Assembly (NCBI GenBank): GCA_046350255.1
Contig: JAXMAV010000010.1
Span: 186,001 to 250,000, forward strand
Direction of reading: 5' to 3'
Source of the DNA: CALDUY01 sp046350255
Lineage (GTDB): Bacteria > Planctomycetota > Planctomycetia > Gemmatales > Gemmataceae
Length of the DNA: 64,000 bases
In this document: positions 18,301 to 25,023 of the stretch, in pieces
Numbering within the stretch: the stretch's first letter is position 1
How the letters are laid out: every line of letters starts with the position of its first letter
Translations under genes and position numbers: made by a program
Notes under the pieces: generated by a model
Databases searched by the model: none
What the model saw: the letters and a program-made list of their open reading frames with translations, nothing else
Told to the model about the DNA's origin: nothing

Positions 18301-19996
18301 CGGCGCGGGTAATGACGGGGTGGATGTGCAGGCCAACTCCCTGTCCGCCGACGCGGCCACGGGCATCGACCTGAACACTCAGGTCACCAGCCTGACCGCC
18401 ACCACGCGAGGCGCCGGCTCCATCACCATCGACGAGGCCGACGCCCTGGTTCTGACCGACGTCACCGCGGCCAACGGCGCCATCCGCATCACCACCGGCG
18501 GCGCACTCGTCGTCGGCAAGGTTGCCTCGACGACCGATCAGGACGACAACGCCATCGTCCTCCAGGCGCGGACGGGCAACGTGACGGTCGGCACCATCAA
18601 CACCACGCCGCACCTCCACGGCGACGTCCGTGTCGAGGCGCTCCAGGGGGCCATCCTGGACGACCAGTCCGACGCGACGGGCATTCTGGCCGACGAGCTG
18701 TTCCTCGCGGCGATGCTCGGTCTGGGTGAGGCGGCCGTCTCCGGCCAGCTCGACTTCGACGCGGTCAAGCTGATCACGCACACCGAGGGCGGCAACGCGC
18801 ACCAGTACCTCGGCGAGGCCAACGACGTGGCGTTCCTTCGCGGCGATGCCGGCGCCGGCACCCTCTACCTGGTCAACGGCACCTACCGCCTCGGCGCCGG
18901 GGACGACAACCTCGCCAACGCCAGCGGCGTCCATCTCGCCAGTCAGGTTGCCCTGGAGCTGCAGGACGAATCGGAAGCCATCGGCTCTCTCGCGGGAGAG
19001 ATCGGCGCCACGCTTCGCCTCGGCCTGGGCACCCTCACCACCGGCGCCAGTAACGCCAGCACCACCTTCGCCGGCACCATCACGGGCAGCGGCGGCATCA
19101 CCAAGGTGGGTGCCGGCATCTTCACCCTGACGGGCGCCAACACTTACGCTGGCCTGACGACGCTGAAGGAAGGCACCCTGAGCGTGCGGACCAGCGCCAA
19201 CCTGGGCAACGGCTCGGCGACGAACGATCTGGTCTTCCAGGGCGGCACACTCCGGACGACGGGTTCGTTCACCACCGGACGCGAGGTGAAGCTGAGCGCC
19301 CCGGGCGCGACGCTGGACACCGCTGCGGGCACCAGCCTGGCGCTGACCGGGCTGATCACCGGAAGCGGCACGCTGACCAAGACCGGGGCCGGCACGCTGG
19401 TGCTGGTGGGCAACAATCGCCACGCCGGCCCCACCACCATCACCGCTGGTCAGCTCCAGGTCAACGGTCGTTCCAGCCTGGGCACCCTCACCACGGCGAC
19501 GGCGAGCGTGAAGCGTGGGGCGAGCCTGATCAACCATGGCACGATCCGCGGCAACGTTCACGTCGATGCCGGCGCGACCCTGCGCGGCCGGGGCCGCATC
19601 CTGGGCAACACCATCGTCCGGGGGAATCTCCGCCCCGGCGACGCCAGCCGGCCCGGCGTCCTGACCCTGGGCGCGAACTCCGGCAAGCAGCTCCACCTGT
19701 CCGGCACCGCCCACTTCCGCATCAACGGCGCGCAGCACGATTCGATCACCACCAACGCCCGGGTGACCCTGTCCGGCAGGTTGCTCCTGACCTTCGGAGC
19801 CGCCCCTGTGGCCGGAGCGCAGATCACCATGATTCGCAACCAGAGCCAGCGGCCCATCCTCGGCACCTTCCAGGGGCTGCCCGAAGGGGCCATCCTCACC
19901 ATCGGTCCTGCCCGGGTGCAGATCACCTACCGCGGCGGCGCCAGCCAGCGCGACGTCGTCCTCCGCGTCCTCACTGGCCGCCGCATCAATCGGTAA
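9260..19996 (+). CDS. Giant extracellular beta-repeat protein, 3' part (frameshifted continuation)
   Basis: This frame is open for about 3,570 codons. Its first ~30 residues (Arg/Pro/Ala-rich) are unlike the rest and overlap the end of the upstream frame, so the ATG at 9260 is probably not a real start. Homology-like sequence (SVTLEGG...) begins near 9357, so the real protein most likely enters this frame around 9340-9360. Content: beta-helix/haemagglutinin-like repeats to about 12250; a non-repeat region at 12250-13860 with a C-type-lectin-like domain; more beta-helix; an autotransporter-associated strand repeat near 16405; a GEVED domain at 16966-17440; and two further strand repeats near 19087 and 19366. 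The C-terminus is short beta sequence ending in basic residues. There is no autotransporter beta-barrel and no recognisable anchor. Confidence 0.85.
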   Translation: MAPSRALASTGPAPVMLPSPSAPGSRFRRRRLASRSVTLEGGTPGADAAGLSVVITPTGGLNAAGLSADAQATGEVRITAAGDLEMMGRIVSGATLIESGGTTTFDWSGATRRASDVTLVATGRAYLGGNTVNSVGDPITVGGFIHSARSITLAGGTHASGTGLLIHPNSELSTHGAAGSIDLTSQQDAEVRGRIASGGEIVQGVVTLFDGEATVRIEAAHQVRISREVAASQGVTIIGGIDPIEADPLSGHSVVVAGTGLLRTSAANAVVEIRGPQSITLLSPLDLTAYNVQAPGAGSRITIASGDRLTIGGRLQSYRDITLNGLSPTTGDPTEGSTVELTETSLLETINGSITFDAGSSGLVRGSLTAGGTGSDITIHGAANDLAIQGHLKAANAIVLNIPGDLDVSGDLLAGNRIALTAGGVLTLRSTSDVATTAAHAVVALTAQGTILLDGAVGGHATASTNDPAAMPYAAESLSTTTVESQAGNVTLTAASGRLQAGAALTVQGGLIELAGVVRTTSATAAPGSFDVLFDSRGLLQITGDIDVAGSLLAMSPTLVTVSDGTLRVSGNHRLRIEAPQVTVGTADAGGMVASGGSLEIAATDVGLRSGTQLLATGNNSLVRIDADYLDVAGSIRAGADLNTASALVWTGTSADVDLHVREMLTLTGSIRATGAIDIAVLGGSAAVGYSSGAFSTVQTDATGSGALTATNPSSITIITDRDLHLDGSVLASDDGADISLDVGKLLKIDGFVQADDALRLSAGEDQSSLSIYLRGTLNTGIGGSITLTAPKQILLEGAIGQYRPEGNNAVIDVGSVTITTSAALDVRGPLLAQHQVDLAATQINVLSSGVIRVSNTDGKVEARAVENLLVAAGGQVLSSGSIHLFGTNVRVNGIVENDNGSETPRVLLNAVESVVVAGTVTSKGDLHLNAGVGAAWSLAQLTGAIASADLTGGLVRVEGAGKLSATGTVKAAAGEDIELQADPEAPGVQRPVLTPTLSMLPQTIDVVVGHRQVAAGVVYTPLVRWVDTRVEMQTGVEQVKSGNYFHTMDVTLTQDGYYNGVTKREYFIHGIDYANSLAEQQNNAPVIDWAGDAPAAGATFNQLSDAQRAIVLAALGYLPLFDFSYANAQEHRTQQGSTSVVPWTPYWSTAASHIVQMALPGLEGKYIRLPIDAELDLVRVVTQGVPTTSTETVGSFSETAVVRYDQDRSRYTGFDDLDRSAERFAVSYVGDGRRTYTVIDGSGGTVNTPPVWGTSVDTEVGVDALGKLVLAPLGFLPTTASLTSLGLVLVRPDQRVIDPSTNLRLQFEPDAKTIYDFVPYPSIPLASGFRTAAPADAALRGGQVAVILSAEDNYWADQASPDDQLVLLGFYAYPTDGINYFIAFYDQTRITYTNWAPGQPDQLNAAGSAGEFDVVTIGASGLWYDIVNFATGGMINSGYLLQRSAVETFYDYTFDWTSQAHVVQDTRLTLGYQWVSNTHDLFTEVPVVELVDAKVAVVDQVPSTSWVAQPITEQQTVLRPTRVMVPGAATEVAVFSGDSLASESAIVLDAGRDVTLSGLVTAKNAAGTAGAISIDAGRNFYMTGAKPAGADETMQAATAGMSAVSRIAITAAGTFTLAESISITAADENAADSTSNAIVVTAGDSAIIRGTLSTTNTRIGEVTVRAGDEIELKGEIVSGHVVNVFAGTDGVGGISSDIYGRIKTLGSEVHLTAGSLGGDIVLTDLFIETAGPFEILAPAGSITNTGGLLQAGSLKVFARDGADLGFVEVGAVDAEVTGAGGIKLYAFGSISLDRLVTANGPIDITGTGNVEFGNVLPGGPNGTLRVDPLTTVSGNVPFADPLYLNVAGGTTITTATSELHLNVVSPGNVTVHHTGDGALTVYATVANGSLTIDTGGDLIIIDVEVLTNLDGRELTLVAGGDVIVGRIVAGAYAATAADSAAIRTTLGLAEDTLLTSLTSVSIQAGGAIRQLAAGDPDVDIIAGSLTLKAGTGIPGLELAVNQLTEVTTTTGPITLTDVDSVGEISQGLDVVQVRANEGTVTITAAGSLLVGSVTAGGALHLTSSAGGFELRDHDPLPAALSSTGITSIHAGAQVFLTGPVTTGGLVVDAQGAVQITQAIAAAGSVSIVSHHSHLVLGADIQVRANGILDELLLAAQGNLNLAGRTLPTVTSRLSLTAGAEMIFSLAQPALIVTGANGELTITAGGDLVFLSETLLQADHLALASTGYIDADGTAHGGHLWVIGSPRGATSPTPRTVSLAATNGLHLHQGVTAAEVLRLAGGEVSLSRTGSLRLFEELAIANGVNDPTVLAAVAGSVGFLSAPTIEIAGGTTLRFDQGTHFEDQLRTTHPIVLLDGIIVLDVSASADETTAITPGAALPLTFTGSGGLTKRGAGTFELATTNTFTGPLQVEGGTLLLTGSTSASTSVTVTNATLAGTGTLVGPLTIGNGGHLIVGTAPNQIATFRTGALVFQTGSHLYLDLNATQRDALIVTGSITIHHDAAVTVIGLDGFVMPEAYTRYTLVHNDTSADAVIGRFQHITTRNDLGVELIAGILHTGGDGNDLDLESGLDYGDAPAGYPVLLADNGARHVILGPKLGNLCNVESEGAPSASASSDPGDDGVTFLTTLVSSAVSPTVASLTVDLENAGASNLLDAWIDFNQDGDWDDVGEQIFASVALGTTSGRTTLSFTLPAGASVGTTFARFRLSSAGHLLPTGFASDGEVEDYQVTIVPSGSPASVTLPSGGTTTVDVASGQLRVRQHGITLFQAPAPAVGALAVHGSDADDNTLALDFSTGNPVPAGGITFHGGTGGNDALVLLRGASTGLFDTITHTFTSPTSGSAALDPDGPNGAAASWISYSGVEGASDSLDALHRALQFAGGDESITLADASGASMTVRSTAGTPLTFANPASHLTLDAGDGDDSVTILSLDTDGPFDAGLTLEGGEGSDAIRLEAALTPAAHHSVAFTAESIAVLAPIATTGSSSIHLLAGQALTLGASLSASADVTLAATTGSITGAGNDGVDVQANSLSADAATGIDLNTQVTSLTATTRGAGSITIDEADALVLTDVTAANGAIRITTGGALVVGKVASTTDQDDNAIVLQARTGNVTVGTINTTPHLHGDVRVEALQGAILDDQSDATGILADELFLAAMLGLGEAAVSGQLDFDAVKLITHTEGGNAHQYLGEANDVAFLRGDAGAGTLYLVNGTYRLGAGDDNLANASGVHLASQVALELQDESEAIGSLAGEIGATLRLGLGTLTTGASNASTTFAGTITGSGGITKVGAGIFTLTGANTYAGLTTLKEGTLSVRTSANLGNGSATNDLVFQGGTLRTTGSFTTGREVKLSAPGATLDTAAGTSLALTGLITGSGTLTKTGAGTLVLVGNNRHAGPTTITAGQLQVNGRSSLGTLTTATASVKRGASLINHGTIRGNVHVDAGATLRGRGRILGNTIVRGNLRPGDASRPGVLTLGANSGKQLHLSGTAHFRINGAQHDSITTNARVTLSGRLLLTFGAAPVAGAQITMIRNQSQRPILGTFQGLPEGAILTIGPARVQITYRGGASQRDVVLRVLTGRRINR
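13279..13594 (+). other. C-type-lectin-like domain inside the giant protein
   Basis: The translated segment begins with GGQVAVILSAEDN (compare LAxIxSAEEN of C-type lectins). It continues through a hydrophobic strand (LVLLGFY), then YTNWAPGQPD, matching the WxxGxPd core, an acidic EFDVV segment and GLWYDI, matching the WND core. The two disulphide Cys pairs of animal lectin domains are absent, as in many bacterial versions. Carbohydrate or protein binding is inferred. Confidence 0.65.
16405..16515 (+). other. Autotransporter-associated beta-strand repeat (PATR-like)
   Basis: The translation GGLTKRGAGTFELA followed by NTFTGPLQVEGGTLLL matches the known pattern G-x-L-x-K-x-G-x-G-x-L-x-L-x(5)-Y/F-x-G-x(4)-x-G-x-L of the PATR family. 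The family is normally found in passenger domains of secreted beta-helix proteins. Confidence 0.8.
16966..17440 (+). other. GEVED domain
   Basis: Translated landmarks in order are DYGDAPAGYPVLLADNGARH, a conserved glycine/leucine stretch, an acidic DPGDDGVTF line, WIDFNQDGDW, and a closing DGEVEDYQVTIV. This order is diagnostic of the GEVED domain seen in secreted proteins of planctomycetes and Bacteroidetes. Its function is not established. Confidence 0.85.
19087..19475 (+). other. Two C-terminal PATR-like beta-strand repeats
   Basis: Two copies are seen, GGITKVGAGIFTLTGANTYAG with TTLKEGTLSV (from 19087) and GTLTKTGAGTLVLVGNNRHAG with TTITAGQLQV (from 19366). Both follow the PATR pattern. 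No beta-barrel translocator follows. Confidence 0.85.
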
Positions 19997-20047
19997 GGGA
20001 GGTAAGCGCTGACTCTCCAGTTGGCGGCAGTTCGACGGCCCAGCCAG

Positions 20048-20073
20048 GCGCGCGGATTCCTTCAGCCGCGCGC
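20048..20073 (+). terminator. Hairpin after the giant gene (possible terminator)
   Basis: A perfect 8-bp inverted repeat, GCGCGCGG with CCGCGCGC, around a 10-base loop, about 50 bases after the stop codon. No T-tract follows, so intrinsic termination is uncertain. Confidence 0.4.
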
Positions 20074-20331
20074 ATCAGGATCGACCGGCCTGGACGCCCA
20101 TCGGTTGGGGGATGATCGAGTGGACTGCCTGCGCTCGGTTCGGCCTGGCAAAAACCGCCAAGGCGACCTCAACGCGTAGCGCGCCCACATCCCCGAACGC
20201 ACCTTCACGAAGTGATGTGCCACCGGGCCAGCGTTCCATGGTCGCTCACGGAGCCCCGCCGCGTCGGCACTCGCACACCTCTCGACAGGTTTCCCACCTT
20301 TCACCCCACGAACTCTCTCCCTCTCGTTGGC

Positions 20332-20376
20332 GTATAACCTTGTATGTCGCGCCGTCGGTTATACAATGATATACCG
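20332..20376. promoter_or_regulatory. AT-rich inverted repeats and candidate promoter before the DUF58 gene
   Basis: GTATAACC (20332-20339) and GGTTATAC (20357-20364) form a perfect 8-bp inverted repeat. The second arm lies in a near-palindrome ending in TATACCG (20356-20376). TTGTAT at 20340-20345 and TACAAT at 20362-20367, 16 bases apart, are a plausible -35/-10 pair for the plus-strand operon. The same GTATAACC octamer recurs at 31756-31763. An operator overlapping a promoter would fit. Confidence 0.45.
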
Positions 20377-20411
20377 AGTACCCTGCTGTTCTCCTCCCGA
20401 GATTCCGCGTG

Positions 20412-21695
20412 ATGCCGCCTGCATCGACGACATCCTGGTCCGGCCGTTGGCTGCACACCCTGGCCACCTACGACTGCTTCCCCGCGCTCAGCGCTCGCGT
20501 TCGCCGGTTCGTCTATCACCCCCTGGGAGTACTCACACTGGCCGCGCTGGCGTCCCTGCTGTGTGGGCTGTTCCTGCATGCGCAGGGCTTCGTGCTGTGT
20601 GGCGGCGTCGTCGCCGTCCTTGCGCTGGGTCTGCTCTGGCCCTGGCTCACCCTGCGCGGCCTGACAGGCTCGCTCAGTTTCGACCGGGCCCGCGCCACCG
20701 AGGCAGAAGCGGTCGAGGTCGAGTTGCACCTGCGCAACGGGCTGCCCTGGCCCGCCTGGGGACTGGCCGTGCGGGGCGGCTTCGGCGCCGAAACCACTCA
20801 GCCTGTGGCCGGCATCGCCACGGTGCCGCGCCGGCGAACTGTCCTGTGTCGCTGGAGATTCCAGCCGCGTTGCCGGGGCATCTACCCCAGCGTCGCACCG
20901 GATCTCACCACCGGCTTTCCCTTCGGCCTCTGGGAAAATCGCCGCGCGATGCCCGTCCAGGCTCCGCTCGTCGTCTGGCCGCGCACCTATCCCGTCGGGC
21001 CCATTCCTCCCGTCGGCGGCGACCGCCAGGTCGAGGGCAACGTCTCGCGCAGCAAGGTTGGCACCACCGGCGACGTCCTGGGGGTGCGGCCCTACCGCCG
21101 GGGCGACTCGCCAAGGCGCATTCACTGGGGCCAGTCGGCCCGACACGACCGGCTCATCGTCTGCGAACTCCAGGCAAACTCGCGCCCGGTCATCCAGCTT
21201 GTGCTCGACGCTGATCCGCACGTCCACGCCGGCACCGGGACGAACTCCTCGCGCGAGTGGGCCATCCGTCTCGTGGCCAGCTTCGCCAGAGGATGGCTCG
21301 AAGAGGGCGCGCAGGTGGGACTGACCTGGGGCGGCGACGACATCCCACCCGCCTCGGGCCAGGCGCAGCTGCACAGGATTCTCGACGCTCTGGCCGCGCT
21401 TCCCGAGGCGGGACACAAGCCGTTGGCCGAGGTGCTGGCCTGCCCGAAGTGCCAGGGCTTCCGTGATGGCCTGCAGGTCATCGTCACCACCGATGGATCG
21501 CATGCCCACCAGCACTGCGCGGCGTGCGAGGCCGAGGACCAGCGGTGGGTGGTGCTGAAGGCTGGAGCGTTCGGCGAGGGCGCGACGGCTCCGACCTGTG
21601 GAGGTTGCCCGTCGCCCTGGCTGTTGATTGAGTCACCGGAAGCGATCCCGGCCCTGCTTCGCGGCGGTTGGAGGGAGGCGCGACATGGCTCCTGA
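20412..21695 (+). CDS. DUF58 domain protein
   Basis: A 427-residue protein if started at ATG 20412; a GTG directly before it (20409) is equally possible, and neither has a clear ribosome site. Two hydrophobic segments near residues 38-80 anchor it in the membrane. A beta-rich middle follows, then the DUF58 signature: GxRPYRRGDSPRRIHWGQSAR and a following Leu/Val-rich strand near residues 230-260. The C-terminal half has several Cys (CPKC, CAAC, CGGC pattern), suggesting a zinc-binding insertion not usual in the family. Known DUF58 proteins sit beside MoxR ATPases and transglutaminase-like proteins, as here. The function is not established; a role in envelope complex assembly is inferred from that association. 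Its stop overlaps the next start by 11 bases. Confidence 0.85.
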   Translation: MPPASTTSWSGRWLHTLATYDCFPALSARVRRFVYHPLGVLTLAALASLLCGLFLHAQGFVLCGGVVAVLALGLLWPWLTLRGLTGSLSFDRARATEAEAVEVELHLRNGLPWPAWGLAVRGGFGAETTQPVAGIATVPRRRTVLCRWRFQPRCRGIYPSVAPDLTTGFPFGLWENRRAMPVQAPLVVWPRTYPVGPIPPVGGDRQVEGNVSRSKVGTTGDVLGVRPYRRGDSPRRIHWGQSARHDRLIVCELQANSRPVIQLVLDADPHVHAGTGTNSSREWAIRLVASFARGWLEEGAQVGLTWGGDDIPPASGQAQLHRILDALAALPEAGHKPLAEVLACPKCQGFRDGLQVIVTTDGSHAHQHCAACEAEDQRWVVLKAGAFGEGATAPTCGGCPSPWLLIESPEAIPALLRGGWREARHGS

Positions 21696-24042
21696 GTTCG
21701 CTCACCTGGTACGCCGGATAACGTTCGTCCTGCTGGCACTGGCGGCGGTGGCGGTCGAGGTGGCCGCCAACGACCGCCGGGCCGTGCTGCAAAGCGTGGC
21801 TCTGGCAGTGGTCTGGGCCGCACTCGCGGCCGCCATCCACGGGTGCGTGCCGCTGCCCGCCGATCCGCGACGTAAGCCGCCCGTCTGGGTGCTGCTCCTC
21901 TTGCTGAGCCTGGCCGCCGCTCCGCTCGCCGTCGAACCGCTGCGGCGCGACTGGATGGGCGATGGCTACCCGCTCGAACTGCAGATGGTCTGCGGCCTGC
22001 GCAACGTCGGCCTGGGGTTGGCGGCCTGCGCTGGCTGGCTGTTGTGTCTCCGTCTGGCCTGCGTCGTCAGCCTGTTTCTCATCCTGTTCGCCGCTGCCAT
22101 GACGAACCATCCGGCGGTGATGGTTGTCCTCGGCCTGTACACGGCGACCGGCAGCGTGTGGCTCATGCTCGTCTACTGGGCTGGGCTGAAGTCCGTACTC
22201 GTTGCCGCCGACAGCACCATCGCCATCGAGGTGCAGGCGAGCGACCGGCGCCTCCCGTGGTTGGGGCTGGGGTGCCTCGGGATCGCACTCTGCGCCACCA
22301 TCGCCCTCGTTGTGATGGGGCCGAAGCGGACCGCGCTGGCGCTGGGCGAGTGGCTGCCGACCTCGGGAGGGACCGGCGCAACCGACCCTTTCGCTCGCTA
22401 CGGGATCGGCGACGGCCCGGAAGAAACGGCGGGCGAGAACGCCCGGGCGGCGGGCATGGTCGAAACCGACCGGATGATCGAGGACAACAAGAACTCACTG
22501 ATCGATGCCGTCAGCGACATGTACGGTACGCCGCACCGACCACGCAGGGACCAGGAGCGCATGGTCGCCGCCGGCCAGGCGGAGATCATCGAGAATCACG
22601 GCAAACTGCCCGACAATCGCCGCCCCAGCCGCGACTTCGACACCTCTCGCCAGGGACCGAAGGACGCGAAAAAGCCTGGCAGCCAGAAGGCGCGCGGCCT
22701 GTTCGAGGTGCAGGGGCGCACCCCACTCCACGTCCGTGTCGTTGCCTACGAGACTTACGACATCGCCGAGCACCGCTGGCTCGAGGCGCGCAAGCCCGCC
22801 AGCCGACTGATCGAGGCCGAGGGCGGCGACTGGATGAAGCTGGGACAGTTCAAGGACTCCGGCTGGTATCTGTGCGACGAACGCCACCGGCTCAAGGCGG
22901 CGAGCATGAAGAGCAACCTCGTGCCGACGCCGGCGATGCTCACGCGCTTCCGCATCCACAAGGTGGACCGGGCGGATTACTACGAGTGGGACTACGATGG
23001 TGTCGTTACTCTGGCAGGTCGAAGCCGGACGCCGCCGGGTGTGGTCGTCACCACTGACTGCCGGACGCTGGATCCAGGTCGGCTCCCCAGTGCCGCCTTC
23101 GGGGCCGATGGGACCTACCACGGCACGGTCCCGGTCTTGCTGGAGGTGCCAGACACCATCCGGTCCGATATCGAACGGCTGGCGCGTGTGTGGGCAGACA
23201 ACGAGCCTCGCGGCTGGCCCCAGGTGGCGGCGGTGCTCACCCGGCTGCGGGCCGACTTTACCCTGGACCGGAACGCCGCCGCGCCCGCGAACCACTCTGC
23301 TCCGGTGCTGTGGTTCCTGAACGAATCACGGAGCGGGCCCGACTACCTGTTCGCCACCGCCGCCGCCATGATGCTCCGTTCGCTCGGCTACCCGGCACGC
23401 GTCTGCCTGGGCTACTACGCCTCACCAGATGCCTACGACCCCGAAACGGCTCATACTCCGGTCCAGGCGACCGACCTGCACTTCTGGCCCGAAGTACGCT
23501 TGCAGGACGGCCACTGGCTGGTGGTCGAGCCGACGCCTGGCTTCGACGTGCTGGGACCATCGTTGCCACTGACCGAGCGCCTTCGGTATGCGCTTGCCAC
23601 GGTCGCGGCGTGGGTCTGGCTCCATGTCATCGAGTGCACCATCTTCCTCGCCGCCCTGGTGGCCGCCTGGATCTGGCGGCGTGAATGGCTCGACGCCCTC
23701 GCCGTCTGCCTGTGGAAGTGGTTTCCCGGCCGCACCTGGCGCGAGCAGGTCCTGCATGCGGTGGCCATCCTCGAGCGCCGGGGCCACTGGGTCGGCAAGG
23801 CACGGCCTCGCCGCCAGACGGTCCTGGGCTGGCTCCGACGCACGCTGCCTCTACCTGCCTCCCTGGATCCCGATCTCGACCAGCTGACCCGGATGGCCGA
23901 GTGGGCCGCCTACGCCCTGGACACGCCACCACCCTGGTCCGAGGCCGAGGTCCTGGCCGTCTGCCATCGCGTCCTGGCCGGCTGGTCCCTGAAGCGATGG
24001 CGATCCCCCCACCCCACCCCCGCGATGGGAGCCTGCCCGTGA
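21685..24042 (+). CDS. Membrane transglutaminase-like protein (catalytic Cys not conserved)
   Basis: A 785-residue protein. The start at 21685 is chosen because GGAGGGAGG lies just upstream; an in-frame ATG at 21628 lacks one. The N-terminus has about six hydrophobic helices (residues 5-215), followed by a large soluble domain. A transglutaminase-like fold is visible near residues 490-620: a long helix, SGPDYLFATAAAMMLRSLGY, PARVCLGYY, then LHFWPEV and VVEPTPGFD. In the known family the helix begins G-x-C, with His in HxWxEV and Asp in DPT. Here the Cys position is Asp (about residue 551), the His is kept and the Asp is Glu, so protease or ligase activity is doubtful. One C-terminal membrane helix (about residues 635-665) and a cytoplasmic tail follow. 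It overlaps DUF58 upstream and MoxR downstream, so translation is probably coupled. Confidence 0.85.
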   Translation: MAPEFAHLVRRITFVLLALAAVAVEVAANDRRAVLQSVALAVVWAALAAAIHGCVPLPADPRRKPPVWVLLLLLSLAAAPLAVEPLRRDWMGDGYPLELQMVCGLRNVGLGLAACAGWLLCLRLACVVSLFLILFAAAMTNHPAVMVVLGLYTATGSVWLMLVYWAGLKSVLVAADSTIAIEVQASDRRLPWLGLGCLGIALCATIALVVMGPKRTALALGEWLPTSGGTGATDPFARYGIGDGPEETAGENARAAGMVETDRMIEDNKNSLIDAVSDMYGTPHRPRRDQERMVAAGQAEIIENHGKLPDNRRPSRDFDTSRQGPKDAKKPGSQKARGLFEVQGRTPLHVRVVAYETYDIAEHRWLEARKPASRLIEAEGGDWMKLGQFKDSGWYLCDERHRLKAASMKSNLVPTPAMLTRFRIHKVDRADYYEWDYDGVVTLAGRSRTPPGVVVTTDCRTLDPGRLPSAAFGADGTYHGTVPVLLEVPDTIRSDIERLARVWADNEPRGWPQVAAVLTRLRADFTLDRNAAAPANHSAPVLWFLNESRSGPDYLFATAAAMMLRSLGYPARVCLGYYASPDAYDPETAHTPVQATDLHFWPEVRLQDGHWLVVEPTPGFDVLGPSLPLTERLRYALATVAAWVWLHVIECTIFLAALVAAWIWRREWLDALAVCLWKWFPGRTWREQVLHAVAILERRGHWVGKARPRRQTVLGWLRRTLPLPASLDPDLDQLTRMAEWAAYALDTPPPWSEAEVLAVCHRVLAGWSLKRWRSPHPTPAMGACP

Positions 24043-24995
24043 TGAGTACCTTGATCCATGATGCCCAGACGCGGACTGCGACCAGTCTCCGACAGATCGA
24101 TGCTCTGCGCGCAGCACTGAATCACGCCTTGCGCGGCAAGAGCGACGTCGTCGAAAAGGTGCTGGCCTGCCTGCTGGCGCGGGGACACCTCCTGCTCGAG
24201 GACCTGCCCGGCCTGGGCAAAACAACCCTGGCCAAGGCGGTCGCCGTGGCGGTCGGCGGGAAGTTCGCCCGGGTGCAGTGTACGCCCGACCTGCTACCCG
24301 GCGACATCACCGGCTTCAGCGTCTTCAACCAGAAGACGCGCGAGTTCGAGTTCCAGCCTGGCCCCGTCTTCAGCGACGTCCTCCTCGCTGACGAGATCAA
24401 CCGCACCACCCCACGCACCCAGTCGGCCCTGCTCGAAGCGATGGCCGAGCGCCAGGTGACCGTCGACAACCTGCGCCACACGCTCACCCCGACCTTCTTC
24501 GTGATCGCCACCCAGAATCCGGTGGAGCATCACGGCACCTACCCCTTGCCCGAGGCGCAGCTCGACCGCTTCGCCATGAAACTGTCGGTCGGCTACCCTG
24601 ACCGCAACGACGAACTCGATCTGCTCGCCGCCGCCGTTGGTCATGTCGACGACCGGCCAGGGCACGAGGCCGTCCTGGCCGAGGGGGAACTGGCGGCTCT
24701 CCAGGAGCGGGTCGCCCGCGTCACGGTGCAGCCCAACGTCCAGGCCTATCTGGTCGATCTGGGCCGCGCCACGCGAGCGCATCCCCGGGTGACCCTGGGC
24801 CTCAGCCCGCGAGGCCTGCTGATCTGGCAGCGCGTTGCTCAGGCCTGGGCGTTTCTGAAGAACCGCCCATTCGTCACGCCCGACGACGTGCAGGAGGTCG
24901 CCTCCCCGGTCCTGGGCGTCCGGCTCGGCCTCGTGCCCGATGCCACCGAAAGCATCATCGATCAACTCCTCGAAACCGTGGCGGTGCCGGTCTGA
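24042..24995 (+). CDS. MoxR-family AAA+ ATPase
   Basis: A 317-residue cytoplasmic ATPase. The start at 24042 overlaps the upstream stop in TGATG. Motifs: Walker A GLGKTTLAK near residue 58, Walker B VLLADEINR near residue 117, the MoxR insertion LLPGDITG before it, sensor-1 VIATQNPVEHHGTYPLPEAQ, and an Arg-rich C-terminal helical lid. The length is normal for the family. MoxR ATPases are thought to act as chaperones that mature or load partner complexes, often with VWA or DUF58 proteins. Here DUF58 and the transglutaminase-like membrane protein are the likely partners. I see no VWA-domain gene in the window, which is the usual fourth member of this cluster. Confidence 0.93.
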   Translation: MSTLIHDAQTRTATSLRQIDALRAALNHALRGKSDVVEKVLACLLARGHLLLEDLPGLGKTTLAKAVAVAVGGKFARVQCTPDLLPGDITGFSVFNQKTREFEFQPGPVFSDVLLADEINRTTPRTQSALLEAMAERQVTVDNLRHTLTPTFFVIATQNPVEHHGTYPLPEAQLDRFAMKLSVGYPDRNDELDLLAAAVGHVDDRPGHEAVLAEGELAALQERVARVTVQPNVQAYLVDLGRATRAHPRVTLGLSPRGLLIWQRVAQAWAFLKNRPFVTPDDVQEVASPVLGVRLGLVPDATESIIDQLLETVAVPV

Positions 24996-25023
24996 CCGGT
25001 CTGACCTGCTGGAGCCATCCCTC

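Larger units (their letters stand above)
19997..20411 (+). other. Intergenic region after the giant gene
   Basis: About 410 bases without a convincing gene. It contains a GC-rich hairpin just after the giant gene and, near its 3' end, an AT-rich block with inverted repeats and a possible promoter, both listed separately. The middle (about 20080-20320) shows nothing I can identify. Confidence 0.6.

Noticed and set aside
15404..19738. A 1,444-codon open frame on the minus strand
   Set aside because: It lies wholly antisense to the giant gene and is rich in Gly/Arg/Ala/Asp/Val, as expected from the mirrored third positions of a high-GC gene. It has no domain and no ribosome site.
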